Source: Streptomyces sp. VRA16 Mangrove soil (GTDB lineage: Bacteria; Actinomycetota; Actinomycetes; Streptomycetales; Streptomycetaceae). Taken from it: a stretch of 64,000 bases of DNA. The notes under the pieces are model-generated. The model had not been told where the DNA came from. It made no database searches and saw only the letters and a program-made list of their open reading frames with translations. A program made the position numbers and the translations under genes. The stretch covers positions 682,001 through 746,000 of the forward strand of contig NZ_JAFVLN010000001.1 in NCBI RefSeq assembly GCF_017377775.1, given 5' to 3'. Below, piece by piece: positions 58,018 through 64,000 of the stretch (position 1 is the stretch's first letter; every line of letters starts with the position of its first letter).

Positions 58018-58108
58018 GTGCCGTCGCGACGACGGGGTACCGGAGGCCGGAAGCCGCTCAGAGCCCGGACGGCCGAGGCCGGCCGGCGGACCGGAAGGAG
58101 ATGCCCGT

Positions 58109-58546
58109 ATGTCCGCGTCGCTGTTGGAGACCGTCGATGTCGACGCACCCGTCGCCGTGGCCTGGGAGCTGTGGAGCGACGTGGCACGGTGGCCCGCCTT
58201 CCTCAGCCACGTCCGGCTCGTGGAACGGATGGACCAGCGCCGATTCGCCTGGCAGCTCGCACTGCCGGGCGCCGACAAGAACTTCGTCGCCGAACTGACC
58301 GAGGTGATCCCGCAGGACCGGATCGCGTGGCACACCGTGGAGGGCGTGCACCATGCGGGTGTGGTCACCTTTCACCGGCTCAGCGACACGACGTCCCGGG
58401 TGACCCTGCAGATCGAGTACGACCCCCAGGGGTTCGTGGAGCACCTGGGCGCGTTGACCAACCTCGACTCCACGCTGGCCAACTACGACCTCGGGGAGTT
58501 CCAGAAGCTCGCCGCGACGGTGGCCGCGGAACGGGCGGCAGGCTGA
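58109..58546 (+). CDS. SRPBCC family protein (polyketide cyclase/START-like)
   Basis: 145 residues from ATG 58109 (GGAAGGAG upstream). 'TVDVDAPVAVAWELWSDVARWPAFLSHV' (parts VDVDAPVAVAWELWSDVARWP) and 'VTFHRLSDTTSRVTLQIEYDPQGFVEHLG' (parts TTSRVTLQIEYDPQGF) fit the ligand-cavity fold, the same group as the GvpZ domain. Ligand unknown. It converges on the PBP gene with a shared terminator. Confidence 0.85.
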   Translation: MSASLLETVDVDAPVAVAWELWSDVARWPAFLSHVRLVERMDQRRFAWQLALPGADKNFVAELTEVIPQDRIAWHTVEGVHHAGVVTFHRLSDTTSRVTLQIEYDPQGFVEHLGALTNLDSTLANYDLGEFQKLAATVAAERAAG

Positions 58547-58578
58547 GCCGGGGCCCTCGGGGCGACCGCGGCCCCGGC
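58547..58578. terminator. Bidirectional terminator between SRPBCC and PBP genes
   Basis: GCCGGGGCC (58547-58555) and GGCCCCGGC (58570-58578) form a 9-base perfect stem with a 14-base loop, ending 4 bases before the PBP stop codon. Confidence 0.75.
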
Positions 58579-58582
58579 CGGC

Positions 58583-60232
58583 TCAGCTCGGGTCGCCGGG
58601 AACCGCGGACAGCAGCCGGTGCAGGATCGGCCCGGCCGAGCCGCCGCCCGTGACGCCCTGCTCGACCACGCAGGCCACGGCGACATTGCCGCGCCGGGCC
58701 ACCAGCCAGCCGTTGTTGGGCTCACCCTCGGCGACCTCGGCGGTGCCGGTCTTCGCGCCGATGTCACCGGGCAGATCCGCCAGGACGCGCGCCGTCCCGT
58801 CGGTCACGGTGGCCCGCATCATGGTGCGCAACTGCGTGACCACCGACGCGGGAAGCGGGGTGGTCGAGGTGCGGTCCTCGGCGCCGGGCACGATCGTCGG
58901 CTGGTGGAAGCGGCCGGACGCGGCGGTCGCGGTGACCGACGCCATGATCAGCGGATTGGCCTGGACGCGGCCCTGCCCGATCATCGCCGCCGCCTTCTCC
59001 GTCGCGTCCTCGGGCACCGGAACCGAGCCGTCGTACGAGGGCAGACCCACGTGCCACTCCTGGCCGACACCGAAGTAGGTGCGGGCGACGTCGCCGCTCT
59101 CGGCGTCGCCCAGTCTGTCGCGCAGGCTGATGAACGCCGTGTTGCAGGACTCGGTGAAGTCCTTCTGGAAGGTCGCGCCGCGGAACTCGGACGTCTCCAC
59201 GTTGTGGAACTCCTTGCCGACGGTGAGGTGGCGGGGGCAGTCCACGACGGTGTTCGGTGTGACGGCCTTCTTGAGCAGCAGCGCGCTGCTGGTGACGATC
59301 TTCCAGGTGGAGCCGGGCGCGTACGTGCCGGAGACGGCCCGGTTGAAGCCGGTGGCCGGGGTGTTCGCCATGGCGAGGATCTCGCCGTTGTCGACGCGCA
59401 GCGCGACCAGTGAGGCGTTCTTGCCGTCGGCCTCGGCGGCGAGCGCCCGGTCGGCGGCGGACTGCCAGGATGCGTCCAGAGTGGTCCGCACCGGCGCGTC
59501 GCCGGACGTCGCGCCACCCTTCGCGCCGCCGGTGCGCCCGAACGTGGTCTCCGTCCTCTCGGTCTCGCCGGTGACCCGGTCGATCAGCCGGATCGACCCG
59601 CGCGGTCCGCCGCCGACCCCCGCGAACCCGCCGAGCAGCGGCTGCAACGAGGGGTAGGCGTCTGCCACCAGGGACTTTCCGTGCCGGTCGGTGACCTTCG
59701 GGACGACCGGGTCCGCGCGCTCCAGGCGGAACTTGGCCTGGTCGCTCAGATGCGGGTGGACGAGCCCCAGGGACCAGGCCACCTTCCAGGAACCGTCGCC
59801 CTGTTCGCGGACGGGGACGTGCGAGGTGTACGTCCAGGTGCCGAGCCCGGTGACGGGCATCCTCGCGGTAAACGCGACCCGCACGGTGCCGTCGCCCGCG
59901 CGCTGCACGGTGGACGCCGTCAGACGCGGCTTCTCGATGTCGAGGCCCGAGGTGAAGCTGTGCAGCACCTCCTGGGCGCGCGCGGGCGCGGTGGTCCGGG
60001 CCGCGGCCCCCTCGTAGCGGCCGCGGGACCAGTCGGAGAGGAAGGCCCGCGCCTGTGCGGCGGCGGCCGGATCGGGCGCGCCGGGCCCCCGGTCGAAGGG
60101 GCCGAGCCCGGCCGCCCAGGCGCCTCCCGCGACGACGGCGCCGACCACGACGACGGCGGTGACGGCCTTGAACGGCGAGGACGGCGAGCGGCCGGATCGC
60201 GGCGCCCGACCGGTGCTGGAGTGGTGAGTCAT
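58583..60232 (-). CDS. PBP2a-like class B penicillin-binding transpeptidase
   Basis: 549 residues. One N-terminal membrane helix (~21-43, 'AVTAVVVVGAVVAGGAWAAG'), an NTF2-like MecA N-terminal domain (~57-165, 'AQARAFLSDWSRGRYEGAAA'), then the transpeptidase domain with Ser308-x-x-Lys311 (GSTWK), Ser362-Cys-Asn364 (ESCNTA) and Lys494-Thr-Gly (AKTGTAE). The NTF2-like domain is shared with low-affinity PBP2a, and here it should cross-link peptidoglycan at the outer face. It is divergent from a LysR gene, with a perfect palindrome between the two, so it is probably induced. Confidence 0.92.
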   Translation of the reverse strand: MTHHSSTGRAPRSGRSPSSPFKAVTAVVVVGAVVAGGAWAAGLGPFDRGPGAPDPAAAAQARAFLSDWSRGRYEGAAARTTAPARAQEVLHSFTSGLDIEKPRLTASTVQRAGDGTVRVAFTARMPVTGLGTWTYTSHVPVREQGDGSWKVAWSLGLVHPHLSDQAKFRLERADPVVPKVTDRHGKSLVADAYPSLQPLLGGFAGVGGGPRGSIRLIDRVTGETERTETTFGRTGGAKGGATSGDAPVRTTLDASWQSAADRALAAEADGKNASLVALRVDNGEILAMANTPATGFNRAVSGTYAPGSTWKIVTSSALLLKKAVTPNTVVDCPRHLTVGKEFHNVETSEFRGATFQKDFTESCNTAFISLRDRLGDAESGDVARTYFGVGQEWHVGLPSYDGSVPVPEDATEKAAAMIGQGRVQANPLIMASVTATAASGRFHQPTIVPGAEDRTSTTPLPASVVTQLRTMMRATVTDGTARVLADLPGDIGAKTGTAEVAEGEPNNGWLVARRGNVAVACVVEQGVTGGGSAGPILHRLLSAVPGDPS

Positions 60233-60277
60233 GCCGTGAGCAGAGCAAGCCGTACTGCTTCATGTCCAAGACAGATA

Positions 60278-60292
60278 TTGATCAATGATCAA
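60278..60292. promoter_or_regulatory. LysR operator candidate TTGATCA-A-TGATCAA
   Basis: A perfect 7-1-7 palindrome in an AT-rich 35-base tract between the divergent PBP and LysR genes, 46 and 26 bases from their starts. It fits the T-N11-A style of LysR boxes. TATAGT at 60304-60309 is a -10 candidate for the LysR gene, 8 bases before its GTG, so that mRNA may be leaderless. Confidence 0.65.
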
Positions 60293-60317
60293 TCATATTC
60301 AGATATAGTTGCTGGTC

Positions 60318-61277
60318 GTGGACCTGATCCGACATCTGGAATGCTTTGTGGCTGTTGCAGAAGAGTCACACTTCGGCCGGGCGGCGGCCCGCCTGGGCAT
60401 GGCCCAGCCGCCCTTGTCGCAGCGCATCCAACGACTGGAACGGGAGCTGGAGGTGCGCCTGTTCGAGCGCACCAGCCGCCAGGTCGCCCTCACCAAGGCC
60501 GGCACGCTGCTGCTGCCCGAGGCGCGCGACCTGCTCGCCCGCGCCGGAACGCTGCGTGCCGCGGCCCGCCGCATCCGGGACGGGGAGAGCGGCCTGCTGC
60601 GCGCGGCCCTGCCGCCCGACATCGCGGGCGCCACCGTCGCCGCCCTGCTGACGGAGTTCGCCCGGCGGTGTCCGGAGGCCGAACTGGAGCTGCACGAGCT
60701 GTCCACCGCCGAACAGCTCGACCGGTTCGGCGCGAGCGAGCTCGACGTGGGCCTGCTGCACCATCCCTGCGACGTGACCGGGCTCGACCTCGGGCCGGTG
60801 CTCCGCCGTGATCTGGGAGTCCTGCTGCCGCGCGGCGCCCCCGCGGCCGAACACGCGGAAGTGCCCCTCGCCGCGCTGAGCGGCCACGACCTGGTGCTCT
60901 TCCCCCGGTCCGGAGCACCGGCGCTCTACGACGATCTGCTGACCACCTGCGCGCGCGGCGGCTACACACCGCCCGCGGTCCGGCACGGCCGCGGCGCCAG
61001 CTTCGTCCGCGGCCTCGTGCTGTCCGCCGCGGCCGTGGCGTTCGCCCCGCGCGACGCCCGGGACGACGACACGCACCCGGATCTCGTCTGGCGGCCGCTC
61101 GTCGGCGCGCCGCTCGCCTGGCGGCACTCGGTCGCCTGGCCGCGCGGGCACGGAGACACCGCCGCGCAGGCCTTCGCCGATGCCGCCGAGCACGCGCTGC
61201 GCACCACGGCCGACGCCCGCCCCGACACCCCCACCCGCCCCACGCACCTGCGCCCCGCAGCGGAGTACTGGCTATGA
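60318..61277 (+). CDS. LysR family regulator (BlaA/AmpR-like position)
   Basis: About 319 residues from GTG 60318. Helix-turn-helix 'LECFVAVAEESHFGRAAARLGMAQPPLSQRIQRLERELEVRLFE' (parts FGRAAARLGMAQPPLSQRIQ) and an effector domain starting 'GLLRAALPPDIAGATVAALL'. No ribosome site precedes the start. It overlaps the next gene by 4 bases (ATGA), so both are made together. In Streptomyces cacaoi a LysR protein (BlaA) and a penicillin-recognising protein (BlaB) sit together and control beta-lactamase; this pair has the same layout. Confidence 0.9.
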   Translation: MDLIRHLECFVAVAEESHFGRAAARLGMAQPPLSQRIQRLERELEVRLFERTSRQVALTKAGTLLLPEARDLLARAGTLRAAARRIRDGESGLLRAALPPDIAGATVAALLTEFARRCPEAELELHELSTAEQLDRFGASELDVGLLHHPCDVTGLDLGPVLRRDLGVLLPRGAPAAEHAEVPLAALSGHDLVLFPRSGAPALYDDLLTTCARGGYTPPAVRHGRGASFVRGLVLSAAAVAFAPRDARDDDTHPDLVWRPLVGAPLAWRHSVAWPRGHGDTAAQAFADAAEHALRTTADARPDTPTRPTHLRPAAEYWL

Positions 61278-62173
61278 CCGACACCCTCACCGCCATCCGT
61301 ACGGCCTTCGCCGACGCCGGGGTCACCGGCCGGCTGCACGCACGCGACATCGACTCCGGCGCCGAGATCGACTGGCACGGCGACCGGTTGGTGTGCACCG
61401 CGAGCGTCCACAAGCTGCCCCTGCTGGTGGCGCTGCACGAGCGGGCCGCGGCGGGCGACCTGGATCTCACCGAACAGGTCGAGTGCCCGCCCGCCGGGCG
61501 CTCCGCCGGACCGACCGGCCTCGCGGCCATGCTCGACGCGGCCCGGCTCTCGCTGCGTGATCTCGCCTACCTGATGATGTCCGTGAGCGACAACGCCGCC
61601 GCGGATCTGCTCCTGGAACGCGTCGGCCTCGACGCCGTGAACCGCACGACGGCCCGGCTCGGACTCACCCGCACCCTCACGGTGCACTCCTTCGGGGCGG
61701 CGATGGCGATGGTCAAGGAGGACGCGGGACCCGGCGGCGCCAGGGCCCTGGCCGACCCGCACGTCATCGCCCGGCTGCGCGCGCTCGACCCGGAGCGGGC
61801 CAACCGCAGCACCCCGCGCGAACTGACGCGGCTGCTTTCCGCCATCTGGCAGGACACCGCCTGCACACCCGAACACGGCGCCGACATACGGCGCCTGATG
61901 GGGCTTCAGGTCTGGCCGCACCGGCTGTCCTCCGGCTTCCCCTTCGACGACGTGCACGTCGCGGGCAAGACCGGCTCGCTGCCGACACTGCGCGGCGAGG
62001 TCGGCGTGGTCGCCTACCCGGACGGGGGCCGCTACGCCGTCGCCGTCTTCACCCGCACCGTGCGGACCGCCGCGATCCTGCCCGCGGCCGACGCGGTGAT
62101 CGGCACGGCCGCGCGGATCGCGGTGGACGCGCTCCGCGCGGCCGGGAACGGGCCGGGGCCCGGCCGCGGGTGA
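61274..62173 (+). CDS. Cytoplasmic beta-lactamase-like serine protein (BlaB-like)
   Basis: 299 residues from ATG 61274, coupled to the LysR gene. Class A beta-lactamase motifs: Ser44-Val-His-Lys47, Ser105-Asp-Asn107 and Lys232-Thr-Gly-Ser235. There is no signal peptide, so it stays in the cytoplasm or at the inner face. I cannot find the ExxLN motif that holds the deacylating Glu166 of true class A enzymes; the region before 'STPRELTRLL' reads 'LDPERANR'. It may therefore be acylated slowly or permanently and serve as a sensor, as proposed for BlaB, not as a resistance enzyme. Confidence 0.88.
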   Translation: MTDTLTAIRTAFADAGVTGRLHARDIDSGAEIDWHGDRLVCTASVHKLPLLVALHERAAAGDLDLTEQVECPPAGRSAGPTGLAAMLDAARLSLRDLAYLMMSVSDNAAADLLLERVGLDAVNRTTARLGLTRTLTVHSFGAAMAMVKEDAGPGGARALADPHVIARLRALDPERANRSTPRELTRLLSAIWQDTACTPEHGADIRRLMGLQVWPHRLSSGFPFDDVHVAGKTGSLPTLRGEVGVVAYPDGGRYAVAVFTRTVRTAAILPAADAVIGTAARIAVDALRAAGNGPGPGRG

Positions 62174-62183
62174 CCGTCCCGCG
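62165..62183. terminator. Short hairpin between BlaB-like and sigma factor genes
   Basis: CGCGGG (62165-62170) and CCCGCG (62178-62183) with a 7-base loop span the 10-base gap between two convergent genes. Confidence 0.4.
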
Positions 62184-63053
62184 CTACGCGGTGGCCATCA
62201 GGCCCGTGCGGAGCTTGGCGATGGTGCGGGAGATGAGCCGCGAGACGTGCATCTGGGAGTAGCCCAGCTCGTCGGCGATCTGCTGCTGGGTGCGCTCCTC
62301 GACGAACCGGAGATGGATGATCGTGCGCTCCCGCTCGTCGAGATCGGCGATCAGCGGCGCCAGCGAACGGTAGTTCTCGATGAGTTCGTAGGCGTTCTCC
62401 TCGACGCCGATGAAGTCGGCGAGCTGCGCGTCGCTGTCGTCGTCCTGGCCGGTCACGGAGGCGTCGAGAGAAGCGGCGTTGTAGCCGTTCGCGGCCCGCT
62501 GCGCCTCCGCGATCTCGCCCGGTTCGAGCTGCATCAGATCCGCGAGCTCGGCGGTGGTGGGCAGCCGGCCCAGGCGGGTCTGCAACTCCTCGGTCGCCTT
62601 GGACAGTTCGATGCGGGCCTCCTGGAGGCGGCGCGGCACGTGCACGGCCCAGGTGGTGTCACGGAAGAACCGCTTGATCTCACCGGTGATGTACGGGACG
62701 GCGAACGAGGTGAACTCGACCTCGCGGGTCAGCTCGAACCGGTCGATCGCCTTGATCAGACCGATCGTGCCGACCTGGACGATGTCCTCCATCTCCTCCG
62801 GGCCGCGGTGCTTGAAGCGCGAGGCCGCGTACTGCACGAGAGAGAGGTTCATCTCGATCAGCACGTTGCGCACGTACTGGTACTCGTGCGTGCCCTCTTC
62901 GAGGCGGGTGAGGCGGTCGAAGAAGTGCTTGCCCACCTCACGCGCGTCGCGCGGAGCGATCGAGGACGGGTCCGTGTAGGCGCGCTCGATCAGCTCGTGC
63001 GGGGTCCGTGCGGCGGAGTGGTGCGCGGACTCGGGTGCCGTCACGGTGTTCAT
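62184..63053 (-). CDS. SigB/SigF-family RNA polymerase sigma factor
   Basis: 289 residues from ATG 63053 (GAGGGGG 7 bases upstream). Region 2: 'NLSLVQYAASRFKHRGPEEMEDIVQVGTIGLIKAIDRFE' (parts EDIVQVGTIGLIKAIDRF); region 3: 'LGRLPTTAELADLMQLEPGEI'; region 4: 'QQQIADELGYSQMHVSRLISRTIAKLR'. This group covers SigB, SigF and paralogues, controlling stress and sporulation genes and held by RsbW-type anti-sigma factors. An RsbW-like ATPase gene begins 550 bases away. Confidence 0.93.
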   Translation of the reverse strand: MNTVTAPESAHHSAARTPHELIERAYTDPSSIAPRDAREVGKHFFDRLTRLEEGTHEYQYVRNVLIEMNLSLVQYAASRFKHRGPEEMEDIVQVGTIGLIKAIDRFELTREVEFTSFAVPYITGEIKRFFRDTTWAVHVPRRLQEARIELSKATEELQTRLGRLPTTAELADLMQLEPGEIAEAQRAANGYNAASLDASVTGQDDDSDAQLADFIGVEENAYELIENYRSLAPLIADLDERERTIIHLRFVEERTQQQIADELGYSQMHVSRLISRTIAKLRTGLMATA

Positions 63054-63197
63054 GAGGAATCCCCCTCTGTGGCTGTGCTGGCGGATGTACGAGGTCGCCC
63101 GGTCTCCAACAGACTGGTACGAACTCTGAATCACGTCAACCAATACCAGAAAACCGATTCGTGTTTTTGGCAGCGGGAAACGTTTTAGAGTGGAGGC

Positions 63198-63530
63198 ATG
63201 GACGAGCAGACCACGTCGCACACCGGGTGGACGTTCCTGACCAACCACGCCCGGGTTCTGGCGGCCATCGCCGACAACCGGCACGTACGGATCCGGGATC
63301 TCGCCGCGCACTGCCGCCTCACCGAGCGGGCCGTGCAGCGGATCATCACCGATCTCGAAGAGGCCGGATACCTCTCCCATGTCCGCGAGGGCCGCAGCAA
63401 CGTCTACGCGATCGACCCGGCGAAGATCCTGCGGCACCCGGCCGAGGCGGACGTGAGCGTGGCGTCCCTGCTGGCGCTGCTCGTGCGCGACGAGGCCGAC
63501 CGCGTGACCCCCGAGCTTCCGGTCTCCTGA
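63198..63530 (+). CDS. Small winged-helix transcriptional regulator
   Basis: 110 residues from ATG 63198 (GGAGG 2-3 bases before; GTGGAGG). 'NHARVLAAIADNRHVRIRDLAAHCRLTERAVQRIITDLEEAGYLS' (parts IRDLAAHCRLTERAVQRIITD, EEAGYLSHVREG) is a MarR/ArsR-like winged helix with no ligand domain. Similar stand-alone proteins occur near SigB-family genes in Streptomyces. It is divergent from the sigma gene; a GATT-N15-GGGAAA element at about 63157-63181 may be a stress promoter. Confidence 0.83.
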   Translation: MDEQTTSHTGWTFLTNHARVLAAIADNRHVRIRDLAAHCRLTERAVQRIITDLEEAGYLSHVREGRSNVYAIDPAKILRHPAEADVSVASLLALLVRDEADRVTPELPVS

Positions 63531-63540
63531 ACGAACCCCG

Positions 63541-63559
63541 GCCGCACCACTTGTGCGGC
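63541..63559 (+). terminator. Terminator after the winged-helix gene
   Basis: GCCGCAC (63541-63547) and GTGCGGC (63553-63559) with a 5-base loop, 10 bases after the stop codon. Confidence 0.6.
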
Positions 63560-63605
63560 GGCCGAAGCGGGGCACGAGGAAAGGGACGCAGAAAGGCGGT
63601 CCATC

Positions 63606-64000
63606 GTGCCCGACTCATCACTCAGGGCTGTGGGATGGGCGCGCTCGATGCCGATCAGCAGCGGGGTCAAGACGGCCCGCGACTGGACGCGCGACCATCT
63701 CCAGGACCTGGGGTGGCCCGCGACCTCGCCCGACACGGTCGACGCCGTGCTGCTGACGGTTTCGGAGCTCGTCACGAACACACACGTCCATGCTCGAAGC
63801 ACCGCGCAGCTGATCCTCACCTGGGACGGTGATTGTCTCCATGTGACGGTGCACGACAACGATCCGGCACCGCCGCGCCCGCGCGCGGCGGGCACGGAGG
63901 AGACCGGCGGCAGGGGTCTGCTGCTCATCGACGCGCTCGCGGACACCTGGCAGGCCCACCGGTGCCCCCGGGGCAAGGACGTCACGGCCTGCTTCCGGCC
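63606..64000 (+). CDS. RsbW-like ATP-binding protein (HATPase_c), cut by window edge
   Basis: 131 codons are present from GTG 63606 and the frame is still open at the window end. The GHKL fold is clear: N-box 'LTVSELVTNTHVHA', then 'VTVHDNDPAPPRP' (G1-like) and 'ETGGRGLLLIDALADTW' (G2). Such stand-alone domains are anti-sigma kinases of the RsbW/SpoIIAB type or unassigned relatives abundant in Streptomyces. Its place beside the SigB-family gene makes an anti-sigma role possible. AAAGGCGG lies about 8 bases before the start. Confidence 0.85.
   Translation, partial: MPDSSLRAVGWARSMPISSGVKTARDWTRDHLQDLGWPATSPDTVDAVLLTVSELVTNTHVHARSTAQLILTWDGDCLHVTVHDNDPAPPRPRAAGTEETGGRGLLLIDALADTWQAHRCPRGKDVTACFR

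Noticed and set aside
61274..62173. True class A beta-lactamase resistance gene
   Set aside because: No signal peptide and no ExxLN motif, and it is translationally coupled to a LysR gene, so a sensor role fits better.

Overview
This is a high-GC actinobacterial chromosome segment, almost certainly from a Streptomyces. Coding density is high with GC-rich third positions, most promoters lack a strong -35 element, only one real gene carries a TTA codon, and there is a Streptomyces-type ten-gene gas vesicle cluster (gvpO-A-F-G-Y-Z-J-L-S-K), LAxTG sortase substrates and many short intergenic palindromes. I see no rRNA, tRNA, CRISPR array, insertion sequence or prophage. Where a start is uncertain, the entry gives the evidence used.

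Layout. 0-4.7 kb: end of a MarR regulator, a penicillin acylase remnant, a hydantoinase/DUF917 pair, and a decayed cytosine-permease/PucR divergent locus whose shared 5' region appears to have been deleted. 4.7-13 kb: NDH-2-like dehydrogenase, VOC, GNAT, GDPD, PadR, nitrobindin-like protein, a GlxA/AdpA-like regulator facing gap-1 across three AdpA-like boxes, and a flavin monooxygenase. 13-20 kb: YwqG-like protein, an HSL-type esterase, a three-gene operon (DUF6421, SDR, threonine aldolase), and a probably leaderless transglutaminase-like gene with a B3/4-domain partner. 20-26.5 kb: acyltransferase, thioredoxin, a Cys-containing leader peptide before a flavin reductase, etfBA, an aldolase-like protein and a coupled DUF7691/E9imm-like pair. 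26.5-36 kb: carbohydrate block (LacI, ROK kinase, GH27 alpha-galactosidase, GH127), plus pyrE, DinB and an MFS pseudogene.

36-46.7 kb: ThrE-type exporter, an apparently self-regulating ECF sigma operon headed by a LAHTG wall protein, then flavodoxin, universal stress protein, alcohol dehydrogenase, GH3, MFS/TetR pair and gap-2. The flavodoxin, stress-protein and gap-2 genes are each preceded by a near-identical GGGCCGAACGRCCC dyad resembling DevR/DosR boxes, which suggests a hypoxia/dormancy-type regulon. 46.7-55 kb: STAS protein with a stress-sigma-like promoter, two very small proteins, a second LAHTG protein, and the gas vesicle operon on the minus strand. 55-64 kb: secreted discoidin/beta-helix protein, SRPBCC protein, and a beta-lactam response-like module (PBP2a-like transpeptidase divergent from a LysR regulator translationally coupled to a cytoplasmic penicillin-recognising serine protein, like BlaA/BlaB of S. 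cacaoi), then a SigB/SigF-family sigma factor, a small winged-helix regulator and an RsbW-like ATPase running off the end.

The best candidates for a poorly described system are the LysR/BlaB-like/PBP2a module, the DevR-like dyad regulon, the GvpY/GvpZ pair with oppositely charged tails, and the DUF6421 operon.
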